Origin: Actinomadura opuntiae | GTDB lineage: Bacteria > Actinomycetota > Actinomycetes > Streptosporangiales > Streptosporangiaceae | NCBI RefSeq assembly: GCF_030283205.1 | Contig: NZ_JASNWF010000001.1 | Span: 62,001-126,000 of the forward strand | DNA: 64,000 nt | Reading direction: 5' to 3' | Shown: one piece after another, positions 18,645-27,209 of the stretch | Layout: each line of letters opens with the position of its first letter | How positions within the stretch are numbered: the first letter of the stretch is position 1 | The notes under the pieces: generated by a model | What the model was told of the DNA's origin: nothing | Seen by the model: the letters and a program-made list of their open reading frames with translations, nothing else | Databases searched by the model: none | Made by a program: the position numbers and the translations under genes

Positions 18645-19685
18645 CTAGTTCAGGCTGAACACCGCTGCGGCGGTCACGGTGACCGTCGTCTGCAGCGGCG
18701 AGGGGCCGGCGCCCGGGAAGGACGAGGCGGCTTCGCTCGTGAAGCCGCTCGGGCCGGGCGTGGGCCTGCCATCGAAAGAGGCGTCGTCCGTCGGGGTCGG
18801 CGAGGCCGTCGGGGTCGGGGAGCTGGTCGGCGTCGCGGAGACGGAGGGCGACGGGGAGCCGGACGGGGACGCCGAGGGCGACGGGAGCGGGATCACCGGC
18901 TGACCCGGCGCGGCGGGCACACCGACCCTGGCGTTCGGCGCCGGGGCCTGGACCGGCGGCAGTGGGCCGCGGTCGCGAGCGTCCGAGTCGGACGGCTGCG
19001 CGGGGGTGTGCTTCACCCAGGGCGGCCGCGCCCTGGTGGTGGCGCGCGTCGGCCAGAAGGGAAAGATCGAGGCCCAGGTGTTCAGGTCGCGGGAGAACAG
19101 GTCCCGCGCGGAGGCGCCCGGCGGCCGCTCCACCCAAAGCGGGTCGTCAGAGCCGTCCTGCATCGTGAGCGGCCCAGGGACCAGGGTGAGGCTCGCGGCG
19201 GCGGCCGCCGTGCCGACCTTCGCGCTCACCGAGGCCGTGAGGTTGCGCCACAGCGCGCCGAGCGCGACAGGGACGGCGGCGAGGCCGTTGAGGGTGTGGC
19301 GGGCTCGGCGGCGTCTGGTTGCCGGGCGCCTGGCGGTGCTGGTCAGGGCGACGGGGCCGTCCGGTGACTGCCACCGCACGACGCCGACCTCCGGGGGCAG
19401 GTCGGGCCGCACGTGGTATGGCACGTACGGCCCGGCGTTGATCTGGCTGATGATGTGGTCGACGGCGGCGTCGAGGTCTTCGTCGCTGAGGTCCTGTCCG
19501 CCGGCGGGACCCTCGTCCATTTCGCCGTGGTGCTCGAGTATCTCCAGCTCGCGGATTTTAAGGGCGGTGATTCTGTCGAGACGGGCGCGGATTTTCCTCA
19601 GCTCGGTGGACAGCACCTTGTAGACGGCGGCGACGGCTGCTATGCACATGGCGGTGCACAGCAGCGGGAGCAAGGACTCGAACAT
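18645..19685 (-). CDS. Membrane-anchored Pro/Ser/Thr-rich protein of unknown function
   Basis: 346 aa. An N-terminal membrane helix (LLPLLCTAMCIAAVAAVYKVL) is followed by a charged coiled coil (LRKIRARLDRITALKIRELEILEHH), a second hydrophobic stretch near residue 160, and a long low-complexity SPSPSVSATPTSSPTPTAS region ending hydrophobic (VTVTAAAVF). No family recognised. Composition suggests a surface or envelope protein of the element. Confidence 0.72.
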   Translation of the reverse strand: MFESLLPLLCTAMCIAAVAAVYKVLSTELRKIRARLDRITALKIRELEILEHHGEMDEGPAGGQDLSDEDLDAAVDHIISQINAGPYVPYHVRPDLPPEVGVVRWQSPDGPVALTSTARRPATRRRRARHTLNGLAAVPVALGALWRNLTASVSAKVGTAAAAASLTLVPGPLTMQDGSDDPLWVERPPGASARDLFSRDLNTWASIFPFWPTRATTRARPPWVKHTPAQPSDSDARDRGPLPPVQAPAPNARVGVPAAPGQPVIPLPSPSASPSGSPSPSVSATPTSSPTPTASPTPTDDASFDGRPTPGPSGFTSEAASSFPGAGPSPLQTTVTVTAAAVFSLN

Positions 19686-19910
19686 GAAAGCTGTTCCTGT
19701 GTTGACTCGGGGGGCGTCCTCGCTGGATCTTTCTGTGCTCGCGGGGTGACTCAGCGTCGAACCGTCCCAGCGGGAGGTACGGGAGGTACGTGAGAGTCAC
19801 ACATTCACACATTTGGTTGGAGCGTTACAAGTGTCGCGCCTTGCTCAAAGGTAAGGTTTTGGTAACCCGGTGTTTACTGACGAGTCAGTAGGTTCCCGCT
19901 GGCTGGGACG

Positions 19911-20348
19911 TCAGCCTTCCATTGCCTCCAGCGTCTCATCCATAGTCTCGGCCCACCGGATAACGACCCGTCGCTCCCGGGTGCTGAGCGCCCGGCCGAG
20001 CTTCGCCTCGACCAGCTCCTCAAGCCGTGCCTCGAAGACGGCCAGAGCCTCATCCTCGGAGCGCGGTAGTTCGGGCCGCCCCTTGCGGCCGGCGCTGCGC
20101 CGGGACTTCTCCTCGGCCAGGGGGGTGGGGTCCCCGCCGTCATAGATGGCCTCGACGGACCCGTCTTCCCACCGCACCGCCCTGTCGATGGCGGCCGCGG
20201 TGATGTCGCTGGCGCGGTAGTCGCCGCGCCGGATGGCGCGCAGTGCCTCATAGGAGATGTCGGCGGCCGTGGCGATCGCCCGCCAGGTCATCCCCAGCTC
20301 TCTACGTCGGCGGTCCAACGCTTCGCTGAGTCGCTCGTGCGGCTCCAT
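19911..20348 (-). CDS. XRE-type HTH regulator (candidate repressor)
   Basis: 145 aa. LSEALDRRRRELGMTWRAIATAADISYEALRAIRRG is a Cro/C1-type HTH, followed by a linker and a helical tail (EALAVFEARLEELVEAKLG). It is transcribed divergently from a second HTH gene at 20555. Each start is flanked by an inverted copy of the same 20-base operator. This resembles the lysogeny-type switch of an integrative element. Confidence 0.8.
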   Translation of the reverse strand: MEPHERLSEALDRRRRELGMTWRAIATAADISYEALRAIRRGDYRASDITAAAIDRAVRWEDGSVEAIYDGGDPTPLAEEKSRRSAGRKGRPELPRSEDEALAVFEARLEELVEAKLGRALSTRERRVVIRWAETMDETLEAMEG

Positions 20349-20390
20349 GATCGTTTCTCCTTGTCATCTCTACCCCCGACGCAGGTTTAC

Positions 20391-20550
20391 GCAACATAAC
20401 GCAACATGCCGTGCCCGCGAGGGTAGCGACGCGGGGAGACCTTGGTCACTCGAACAGCCGTGCGAACGCCGTCCCCCGGCGGGGCGAACACCCGTTCGAG
20501 TGTGGGCGAACACACTTTCGCTTCCCTTGTGGCATGTTGTGTTATGTTTC
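20391..20550. promoter_or_regulatory. Mirrored operator pair in a divergent control region
   Basis: GCAACATAACGCAACATGCC at 20391-20410 is the reverse complement, at 18 of 20 positions, of GGCATGTTGTGTTATGTTTC at 20531-20550. One copy lies 43-62 bases upstream of the left gene, the other next to the right gene start. Between them is a second inverted repeat, CACTCGAAC (20447-20455) with GTTCGAGTG (20494-20502). Likely targets of one or both flanking regulators. Confidence 0.72.
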
Positions 20551-20554
20551 CCGC

Positions 20555-20818
20555 ATGCCACAAGATCCCACAACCCCCACCCGGGCGACACCGCCCCACA
20601 GGCGGGCGGATGGGCTGACCCCCATGGCGATCGCCCGCAGCCGCAAGGGACTGACGCTGGAGGAACTGGCCGACCTGTGCGGGCAGAAGGGCGCCCCCAT
20701 CTCCAAGGGACAGCTCAGCCGGATCGAGCGCGGCGCGGTCCCCCGCCCCGCGCTCCGCAAGGTCCTCGCCGAGATCCTCGAGCTGGACGCCGGTCTCGAC
20801 TTCCCGAGGGCGGCATGA
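20555..20818 (+). CDS. XRE-family HTH regulator
   Basis: 87 aa. A disordered Pro/Thr-rich start leads into AIARSRKGLTLEELADLCGQKGAPISKGQLSRIERGAVPRPALRKVLAEILEL, a clear helix-turn-helix_3 domain. ATG 20555 lies five bases past the right operator copy with no good Shine-Dalgarno, suggesting leaderless or repressed translation. It opens the rightward operon; its stop overlaps the next ATG. Confidence 0.8.
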   Translation: MPQDPTTPTRATPPHRRADGLTPMAIARSRKGLTLEELADLCGQKGAPISKGQLSRIERGAVPRPALRKVLAEILELDAGLDFPRAA

Positions 20819-21066
20819 CCCGCCGCACCAGCAGCGCGACCGCGAAGAAGCCCGGCACCGGCCACACCACGGGCCCGGCCCTCGTCGGCTACGCCACCAG
20901 CGCGCAGGTCGCCGAGTACACGGGATTCAGCCCCAACACCCTGCGCAAGTGGCGCAGCCAGCGCAGGCACGGAAAGGACGCCGGACCGGACTTCACCGGT
21001 CAGGGCGCCGGCGTCCGCTACCCGTGGCCCGAGGTCGAGCGCTTCATGCGCGAGCGCGGCAGGTGA
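20815..21066 (+). CDS. Excisionase/MerR-like small HTH protein
   Basis: 83 aa. YATSAQVAEYTGFSPNTLRKWRSQRRHGKDAGPDFTGQGAGVRYPWPEVERFMRERGR is the winged helix seen in excisionases and helix-turn-helix_17 proteins. It overlaps the upstream regulator by four bases. By position and fold it is the best candidate for the recombination directionality factor partner of the integrase; this is inferred. Confidence 0.7.
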   Translation: MTRRTSSATAKKPGTGHTTGPALVGYATSAQVAEYTGFSPNTLRKWRSQRRHGKDAGPDFTGQGAGVRYPWPEVERFMRERGR

Positions 21067-21158
21067 TGACGCCAGACAGCACACGGGCCCGGCGGTTGCC
21101 CTACAACCGCCAGGCCCTGGCCCGCACCCACACCCCTGCACGGAGAACGGAGCACGAG

Positions 21159-21776
21159 ATGACAGCCCAGACTATCGCGGTACGGCGGACGCCGTCCCGC
21201 AGAGAGGTCGAGGCCATCGCCTACCGGGCGATGACCTTCCCCAACATGTCCCACGCGGACGACCTCGCCGAGGTCGCGCCGCACCTGACCCCGGCCGAGC
21301 GGGACGCCGCCCTCGCGGACCTGGTCGACGCGATCAGGCTGCGCGACGCCGCCTGCCGCGCCTGCACCGCCGCGTCCGCCGACGTCGCCGCCGTCCTCGC
21401 CGAGCACGCCGACCCGCTCACCGCCCGCGCCGCGAAAGCCGGGCACCTGCTCGTCGACGCGCTGACCGCCGCGCGAACCCGCGCGCAGATCGCGGCCCGC
21501 GACCTGGACGCCATCGACGGCCTCGACGCCAACGTCGACGGCGCCCGCGCCGAACTGGACGACGTCCGCGACGGCTACACCACTCCGGCGGAGATGGACG
21601 CCGACACCGACCCCGACCGGATGGAGGAGGCCGCCGAGCAGAAGCTCACCGCGGCGCTGGCGAACCTGTCCTTCGTGGTCGAGCACCGGCTCGAGAAGCT
21701 GCTGATCGACCTCACCCGCGCGGCCTGGCGCCACTGCGACACCACCCGCCTGCACATGACGGGCGGTGCGGTGTGA
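21159..21776 (+). CDS. Hypothetical helical protein
   Basis: 205 aa from ATG 21159 (GGAG nearby); an upstream ATG at 21066 would add 31 residues. Ala/Asp-rich and almost entirely helical, with likely coiled-coil regions (AVLAEHADPLTARAAKAGHLLVDAL; ALANLSFVVEHRLEKLLIDL). Two Cys (CRAC) near the middle. No family recognised. Coupled to the next gene by a GTGA overlap. Confidence 0.68.
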   Translation: MTAQTIAVRRTPSRREVEAIAYRAMTFPNMSHADDLAEVAPHLTPAERDAALADLVDAIRLRDAACRACTAASADVAAVLAEHADPLTARAAKAGHLLVDALTAARTRAQIAARDLDAIDGLDANVDGARAELDDVRDGYTTPAEMDADTDPDRMEEAAEQKLTAALANLSFVVEHRLEKLLIDLTRAAWRHCDTTRLHMTGGAV

Positions 21777-22357
21777 GCGACTACCGCGAGGGCGAGCACC
21801 TGCGCGTCACGATCGAGGGCACCTTCAAGCGGGACGGCGGCCCCGGCTACCTGATCCTCGACGTCAACGGCACCCTGCACCGCACGCAGGAGGCCAACAA
21901 GGCCGTGACGGTCGAGCGGATCGCCCCGGCCGACTGGCCGCCGCAGAAAGACGACGTCTGGTCCGACCGGGACGGCGACACCTGGCTCGGCGTCCTGGTC
22001 GACAACGACGACACCGTCGGCGAGCCCTACGTCGACCTGGTGTGCAGCCGGACCAGCAAGCGCGTCCCGGTCGGCTTCACCGACGAGGCCATCAGCCTGT
22101 ACGGCCCGATGTCCCTCGTCCGGCGGATCCGCGAGCAGTGGACCGACGCGGACGGAACCGCCTGGGACCTGAACCGCGCCTACGTCGACCGCTACGGGCG
22201 GTCGTGGGTCCACACCGGCGCCTGGCACGACCTGCGCGACCGCGGCCGCGAGCCGAGCTTCGGCACCGAGGACATCAACGTGCCGGACCTGCCGATCGGC
22301 GACCTCATCACGATGCACGGCCTCACCGCCCACGACCAGGAAGGAGCCGACCGGTGA
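21773..22357 (+). CDS. Hypothetical protein
   Basis: 194 aa from a GTG overlapping the upstream stop. Beta-rich start (LRVTIEGTFKRDGGPGYLILDVNGTLHRT), then DDVWSDRDGDTWLGVLVDND and two Trp-rich segments (WTDADGTAWDLNRAYVDRYGRSWVHTGAWHDL). Acidic and Trp-rich. Not recognised; resembles small proteins often found on actinomycete phages and ICEs. Confidence 0.68.
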   Translation: MSDYREGEHLRVTIEGTFKRDGGPGYLILDVNGTLHRTQEANKAVTVERIAPADWPPQKDDVWSDRDGDTWLGVLVDNDDTVGEPYVDLVCSRTSKRVPVGFTDEAISLYGPMSLVRRIREQWTDADGTAWDLNRAYVDRYGRSWVHTGAWHDLRDRGREPSFGTEDINVPDLPIGDLITMHGLTAHDQEGADR

Positions 22358-22515
22358 ACGAGAACATGCCCACCCGCCCCGCGGACCTGCGGCGGCCACT
22401 GCCCGCCGACGTCATCGCGCGGTGCGCCGACACCGACTCGGCGCACGGGTTCCCCACCGTCGTCCGGCCCCTGCCCAGCGCGCAGGACTACGGGCTGAAC
22501 GGGGCCGACCAGTGA
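22354..22515 (+). CDS. Small hypothetical protein (53 aa)
   Basis: GTG start overlapping the upstream stop and ending in a stop that overlaps the next GTG. Contains DLRRPLPADVIARCADTDSAHGF. No domain recognised. Kept because both ends sit in overlapping start/stop junctions of an unbroken operon. Confidence 0.55.
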   Translation: MNENMPTRPADLRRPLPADVIARCADTDSAHGFPTVVRPLPSAQDYGLNGADQ

Positions 22516-22628
22516 GACGACTCGCGGCCAACCTCCGCGGTCGCCGCCGCGGCCGGATCTGCACGGTGTGCCTCACCGTGCAGACCGGCCGGGGCCGGCA
22601 CGCCTGCCGCACCTGCGGGTGGTGGTGA
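22512..22628 (+). CDS. Mini zinc-ribbon protein (38 aa)
   Basis: A very short frame with a basic start (RRLAANLRGRRRGR) then CTVC...CRTC, a plausible four-Cys zinc knuckle. It overlaps both neighbours at start/stop junctions. Possibly a nucleic-acid-binding peptide of the element. Confidence 0.52.
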   Translation: MRRLAANLRGRRRGRICTVCLTVQTGRGRHACRTCGWW

Positions 22629-23527
22629 CCGTGACCGTGACGACCGAAGCCTCCTCCGACGGCGGCCGACCGCTGTCGGTGACCAAGCCCGGCGTGTACG
22701 ACATGGCGCCGGAGGTCTACCACGCCGACCCGTGCCCGGCCGAGAGCCTCAGCTCGAGCCTCGTGCGGCGGCTGCTGGCGACCTGCCCCGAACGGTTCCG
22801 GTACGAGCTGGACACCGGCATGCACAAGCGGACACCGGAGATGGACCTCGGGTCGGCAGCGCACAAGCTCGTCCTCGGGTCCGGCCCGGAACTGGTCAAG
22901 GTCGAGGCCGACACCTACCGGACCAAGAAGGCGCAGCAGAAGCGCGACCAGGCATACGCCGAGGGCGCGATCCCGCTCAAGTCCGCCGACTACGACGTGG
23001 TCGAGGCGATGGCCGAGAAACTCCGCGAGCACGACCTCGCCTCGGTCCTGCTCGGCGGCGCCGGGAAGGCCGAGCAGGCGCTGTTCTGGAAGGACGGCCC
23101 GTCCGGGGTGTGGCGGCGCGCGCTGCTGGACTTCCTACCGGACGTCGAGCCGGGCAGCCGGATGTACCTCGCCGACTACAAGACGGCGAAGTCGGCGTCC
23201 CGCGAATCGATCTCCAAGCAGATGTTCGAGCTCGGCTATCACCTGCAGGGCGCGTGGTACGTCGACGCCGTCAAGGCGCTCGGCCTCGCCGAGGACATCC
23301 GCTTCTACCTGGTGGTCCAGGAGAAGACGGCGCCGTATCTGGTCAGCGTCGTGGAGGTCAAGCCCCTCGCGCTGGACGCCGGCCGCCACGAGAACCGCAA
23401 GGCGATCGACCTCTACACCAAGTGCCGCCGCGAGAACCACTGGCCGCCCTACATCGAGGGCCTGGAGCAGGTCGGCCTGCCGTCCTGGGCCGAGGCCCGG
23501 TTCCTCGCCGAGGTCACGGGCTCATGA
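22625..23527 (+). CDS. RecE-like PD-(D/E)XK exonuclease (DUF3799 type)
   Basis: About 300 aa. Core nuclease signatures are LGSAAHKLVLG (GxxxH type), WRRALLDFLPD (acidic residue), MYLADYKTAK (the D...DxK box) and ELGYHLQGAWYVDA (QxxxY motif of RecB-family nucleases). Phage enzymes of this type chew 5' ends to prepare ssDNA for annealing. Start is the first of three GTG codons (22625, 22631, 22637). It lies directly before a possible annealing protein. Confidence 0.75.
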   Translation: MTVTVTTEASSDGGRPLSVTKPGVYDMAPEVYHADPCPAESLSSSLVRRLLATCPERFRYELDTGMHKRTPEMDLGSAAHKLVLGSGPELVKVEADTYRTKKAQQKRDQAYAEGAIPLKSADYDVVEAMAEKLREHDLASVLLGGAGKAEQALFWKDGPSGVWRRALLDFLPDVEPGSRMYLADYKTAKSASRESISKQMFELGYHLQGAWYVDAVKALGLAEDIRFYLVVQEKTAPYLVSVVEVKPLALDAGRHENRKAIDLYTKCRRENHWPPYIEGLEQVGLPSWAEARFLAEVTGS

Positions 23528-23551
23528 CCGGCTCGGCCTAGCGGCCGCCCC

Positions 23552-23590
23552 GTGGGCAGCCGCCCCCGCGCAGGCGCGGCGGCTGCCCAC
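23552..23590 (+). terminator. Intercistronic hairpin
   Basis: GTGGGCAGCCGCC (23552-23564) pairs perfectly with 23578-23590 (13 bp, loop 13). It separates the nuclease from the next gene in the one sizeable gap of this operon. Could be an attenuator or an RNA-processing site setting the level of the downstream gene. Confidence 0.6.
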
Positions 23591-23624
23591 CCCTCCCCCA
23601 CACATCCCTCCTGAAGGAGACACC

Positions 23625-24719
23625 TTGAGCAACAACCAGATCGAGCGCCCGGCCGGTCCGCGCACCGCCCAGGCCCCGGCCGTCGCGCCCGTGCCGTCCC
23701 CCGGCCGGATCGGACAGGGCACGGTGGTCGAGCAGTCCCGCGCCGCCGCGGAGGTCCTCGCCGCCGTCCAGGTCGCGCAGCAGTTCCCGCGCGACATCCA
23801 GCGCGCGAAGGCGCAGATGCGGGACTCCTGCGCGCAAGAGCGTCTGGCCGAGCGCGCGTTCTACCGCTACCGCCGCGGCGGCTCGGCGATCACCGGCCCG
23901 ACCGTGCACCTGGCGCGGGAGCTGGCGCGCTGCTGGGGGCACGTGCAGCACGGCCTGATCGAGCTGCGCCGTGACGACGAGTACCACCAGTCGGAGATGC
24001 AGGCGTTCGCCTGGGACGTCCAGGAGAACACCCGGGTCGCGTCGACGTTCATCGTCCCCCACATCCGCGACACCCAGGACGGCCCGGTCGCACTGACGGA
24101 CATGCGCGACATCTACGAGAACAACACCAACCAGGGCAGCCGCCGGGTCCGGGAAATGATCCTCGCCGTCCTCCCGCCGTGGTTCGTGGAGGAGGCCAAG
24201 GACCTGTGCCAGGCCACGCTGCGCGAGGGCGGCGGGCTGCCGCTGGCGCAGCGCATCGCCAACTGCATCTCCAAGTTCGCCGACGTCGGGGTGTCGCTCG
24301 ACCAGCTCGAGGCCAAGCAGGGCCGCCCGAACGGCCGGTGGACCGAGTTCGACACGGCGCAGCTCGCGATCATCTGGCGCAGCCTCGAGCGGCGCGAGAT
24401 CACTGTCGAGGACGAGTTCCCGCCGGTGGTCACGACTGCGGAGGAGATCATCGCGGCGCGGACGCCGAAGCCCGCCCCGGCCACGCCGGACGCACCCGCC
24501 GCGAACGAGGCGCCCGCTGGGCAGGAAAGCCCGGACGGGCAGGCCGCGCGGCCCACGGCGCCCGCGCAGGATTCCCCCGCCGACGGGCCCGCCCGGACCG
24601 AGCCCGACCAGGTCCCGGCCCGCGACGGTGGCGCGGCCGCGGACGAGCCGGGCGCCCCGCTCGGCGACCCCCTGCACTACGACGACGACGAGGTGTTCGA
24701 GGGCGGCGGTCACCGGTGA
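23625..24719 (+). CDS. Candidate RecT-like recombination protein
   Basis: 364 aa from TTG 23625, which has GAAGGAGA at ideal spacing. The conserved-looking core is ERLAERAFYRYRRGGSAITGPTVHLARELARCWGHVQHGL then STFIVPHIRDTQDG and AQRIANCISKFADVGVSLDQLEAKQGRP. The C-terminal third is a disordered Ala/Pro/Asp-rich tail. I infer single-strand annealing from its place beside a RecE-like nuclease and the DNA-metabolism setting; no annealing motif is proven. Confidence 0.6.
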   Translation: MSNNQIERPAGPRTAQAPAVAPVPSPGRIGQGTVVEQSRAAAEVLAAVQVAQQFPRDIQRAKAQMRDSCAQERLAERAFYRYRRGGSAITGPTVHLARELARCWGHVQHGLIELRRDDEYHQSEMQAFAWDVQENTRVASTFIVPHIRDTQDGPVALTDMRDIYENNTNQGSRRVREMILAVLPPWFVEEAKDLCQATLREGGGLPLAQRIANCISKFADVGVSLDQLEAKQGRPNGRWTEFDTAQLAIIWRSLERREITVEDEFPPVVTTAEEIIAARTPKPAPATPDAPAANEAPAGQESPDGQAARPTAPAQDSPADGPARTEPDQVPARDGGAAADEPGAPLGDPLHYDDDEVFEGGGHR

Positions 24720-24735
24720 CGAAGGCGGCCCGCTC

Positions 24736-25104
24736 ATGACGGGCCGCTGGGTGAGCACCTTCGCCAAGGAGGTGCTCACCCTCACCGGATACCTGCGGCC
24801 CGGCCACCCCACCGGCACGCCCTACGTGTGCGCCCGAGGACACCTCACCACCCGGCTCACCGCCCGGCAGCGGCACGCCCTCGAACGGTGGGCCGCGGGG
24901 CACCCGGACCGGCTGGCGTGCAGGCGGCGCGGCTGCGGCCTGGAGGTCTGGCCGAGCCCGATCACCCCGGCCCTGGAAGACCGCCTCCGCGGCGCCCTTC
25001 ACCAAGCCGCCGACACCGTCCACCCCGCCCCCGACGCACTGACCCGCATCCGCGCCCGCGCCCGCGGCAGCCGCCGCCGGCGTGGGCGCCGCACCCCGAG
25101 ATGA
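24736..25104 (+). CDS. Zinc-ribbon-like small basic protein
   Basis: 122 aa. YVCARGHLTT and LACRRRGCGLEVWP give CxxxH and CxxxxC pairs spaced like a zinc ribbon; the C-terminus is Arg-rich (RARARGSRRRRGRRTPR), suggesting nucleic-acid binding. Starts just after the end of the preceding gene. Confidence 0.62.
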   Translation: MTGRWVSTFAKEVLTLTGYLRPGHPTGTPYVCARGHLTTRLTARQRHALERWAAGHPDRLACRRRGCGLEVWPSPITPALEDRLRGALHQAADTVHPAPDALTRIRARARGSRRRRGRRTPR

Positions 25105-25121
25105 CGAGGGAGGCCGACGCC

Positions 25122-26228
25122 ATGACGACCCGAGTCCCCCAGGCCCGTCCGGCGCCCTTCCCCCACCCCGACCCAGAACAGGACTACGGCATGACCAGCA
25201 ATGACGACCTCACTCGCATCGTGGCCGGGCAGGTCCTCGACCAGGTCCGCAGCAGCATCGCCGCCGACGAGGACCAGCTCCGCGGCCTGCAGGCCGACGC
25301 CGACCGGATCCGTGAGCAGATCGCCGACCGTCAGGCCGCGCTCGGCCTGACCGAGCGGCGCGCGGAGGCGTGCGGCATCGCCATCCGGATCAAGCACCAG
25401 GTCGTCGCCCTCATGGCGGGGACCGCCGACGTCCCCGACCCGGCGACGGTCACGCGCATCGACGGCCTCGGGATGGTGATCGGCGCGCAGAAGCTGGCGC
25501 CGCCGCCCGACTCCCCGATCGAGGTCCTGCACCGCTACCAGGCGCTCATGCGGGAGGTCTACGAGAACGCGTTCGAGGAGACGAAGGCGGCCGGGCACGC
25601 GATCAGGGCGGCGCAGGGAACGGTCCAGACCGGTGAGCTGCCCGAGGAGTTCCAGCCGCAGCCCGACCCGCTGACGGCGCCGGCCCTGGAGGTGCCCGGT
25701 GCGCGGGCCGCGGCCGCCGAGGGTCAGGCGGAGCTCGCGCCAGCGTTGCCCTGGGCGGAGCACATCGGCCACCGCGTGGAGGTCCTCACCTCCGACCTTG
25801 AGCGGACGCGCGGCGACCTGGTCCGCTCGGACGCCGGTGGCCTGGTGCTCGCGGTCCCCGGCGAGGGAGAGCAGACGATCCCGAGGGAGCTGGTCCGGCA
25901 CGTCGCGCGGGCCGAGGGGTCGGGCGCCTACCCCGTGCAGCCCGCCGTGCAGCCCACCCCGCAGAAGCCCACCCCGCAGTTCCTCGAGCGGCTCCGCGAC
26001 GGGCTGGAGCGGCTCCCGTCCCGCTGCGGCGACTGCCACGCCAAGCTGCCCGGCGAGCACGTCCCCGGCTGCGTCCAGACCCGCCGCGGGCCGGCCGTCC
26101 TGCAGCTCGCCGAGCAGCGCCCCGCCGACACCCGCCCGGACACCGGCGACGGCCAGGACCACCCGGCCGACAGCGGCGTCTCCCCCGCGCCGGTCACCGC
26201 GGACGCCCCGCACGGTGAGGTCGCCTGA
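25122..26228 (+). CDS. Hypothetical coiled-coil protein
   Basis: 368 aa from ATG 25122 (GAGGGAGG upstream). A likely coiled coil (AADEDQLRGLQADADRIREQIADRQAALGLTERRAEA), a central region LHRYQALMREVYENAFEETKAAG, a beta-rich segment IGHRVEVLTSDLERTRGDLVRSDAGGLVLAVPGEGEQTIP and a zinc-like CGDCHAKLPGEHVPGC. No family recognised. Confidence 0.65.
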   Translation: MTTRVPQARPAPFPHPDPEQDYGMTSNDDLTRIVAGQVLDQVRSSIAADEDQLRGLQADADRIREQIADRQAALGLTERRAEACGIAIRIKHQVVALMAGTADVPDPATVTRIDGLGMVIGAQKLAPPPDSPIEVLHRYQALMREVYENAFEETKAAGHAIRAAQGTVQTGELPEEFQPQPDPLTAPALEVPGARAAAAEGQAELAPALPWAEHIGHRVEVLTSDLERTRGDLVRSDAGGLVLAVPGEGEQTIPRELVRHVARAEGSGAYPVQPAVQPTPQKPTPQFLERLRDGLERLPSRCGDCHAKLPGEHVPGCVQTRRGPAVLQLAEQRPADTRPDTGDGQDHPADSGVSPAPVTADAPHGEVA

Positions 26229-26230
26229 CC

Positions 26231-26710
26231 ATGGCCGACCCGATGACCCCGGATCGGTACGCCGAGATCCGGGACATGGACACCGGTCCCCTCACCGGCC
26301 CCGACGCGCCGTACAACCCGCTCGCGCTCGAGCTGAACAAGGCGCGTGAGGACCTGCTCGCCGAGCTGGACGCCATCCGGCGCCGCGACGAGACGACCGG
26401 CGGTGTGCTGTACGACGTCATCCGCCGGGCGCGCGCCGGGGAGCTGGACGAGCACGAGGCCGTCCGCGCGATCGAGACGCGCCTCATTCAGCCGCTCGCC
26501 GCGCAGGCTCGCGCGGCGCGGCTCGCGGCGCCCGGCCGGTCCCGGCGCCGGGCGCCCGCCGCCGACCGCTGGGCCGCGGACCGGTTCCGCAGGCTCGTGG
26601 ACCGCGCCCATGACCTGCGGTCGCTCGGCGAGGGCGCTCCCGGCCTCACCGACACCTGGGCCGCCTGGGACCGCGACGCCGCCCGAGCCCTCCGCGGGGA
26701 GGCCCAGTGA
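26231..26710 (+). CDS. Hypothetical helical protein
   Basis: 159 aa. PYNPLALELNKAREDLLAELDAIRRRDETTGGVLYDVIRRARAGELDEHEAVRAIE is helical and amphipathic, with a basic middle (PGRSRRRAP). The stop overlaps the next ATG by one base. Function unknown. Confidence 0.6.
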   Translation: MADPMTPDRYAEIRDMDTGPLTGPDAPYNPLALELNKAREDLLAELDAIRRRDETTGGVLYDVIRRARAGELDEHEAVRAIETRLIQPLAAQARAARLAAPGRSRRRAPAADRWAADRFRRLVDRAHDLRSLGEGAPGLTDTWAAWDRDAARALRGEAQ

Positions 26711-26877
26711 TGGAGGCCGTCAAGGTCGTGTTCGCCGCCGTCCCGGCGTGGGGCTGGTGCCTGCTCGGCTGGTGGGCTCTGGTCGCGCTGTGGCTCGCCT
26801 TCATCCACGGCGGAACCCGGCTGCCCGCCCCGCGGCCGCCCCGCCGCGACACCAGCGAGCAGGGGTGGCGGCGGTGA
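26710..26877 (+). CDS. Small membrane protein (55 aa)
   Basis: Starts at ATG overlapping the preceding TGA. One strong membrane helix (FAAVPAWGWCLLGWWALVALWLAFIHGG) followed by a Pro/Arg-rich cytoplasmic tail. Its stop overlaps the next GTG (GTGA), so it fills what would otherwise be a hole in the operon. Confidence 0.62.
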   Translation: MEAVKVVFAAVPAWGWCLLGWWALVALWLAFIHGGTRLPAPRPPRRDTSEQGWRR

Positions 26878-27209
26878 GGGGCCCGTCCGCCGACCGGCAC
26901 GCCCCGGGCCCGCTCACCAAGGACAAGCTGCACACCCGCCGCCAGTTCGCCGCGCTGGAGGCCGGACAGCACCCGCTGAGCCTGCGGCTCCCGGAGCCGG
27001 TAGCGCTGCACCCCGAGGCCGCGCCGGTCGATGACCCGGCCGCCGGTGGCCGCCGCTGCGGCACCTGCCGTTTCCGGCGGCTCGCCGGCCGCGGGGCGTC
27101 CGGCCCGAAGTGCGCCCACGAGGCGATGCCGGTCCCGCGCGGCGCCACCACCGACTGCCGCGCCTGGTGGCCGGCCTGCATTCACCACGAACCCAAGGAG
27201 GGGCAGTGA
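26874..27209 (+). CDS. Zinc-binding hypothetical protein
   Basis: 111 aa. The C-terminal half has CGTCRFRRL...PKCAH...TDCRAWWPACIHHEP, a Cys/His cluster that likely binds zinc. Start is GTG 26874. Similar small Cys-rich proteins are frequent in actinophage early operons. Function unknown. Confidence 0.6.
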   Translation: MRGPSADRHAPGPLTKDKLHTRRQFAALEAGQHPLSLRLPEPVALHPEAAPVDDPAAGGRRCGTCRFRRLAGRGASGPKCAHEAMPVPRGATTDCRAWWPACIHHEPKEGQ

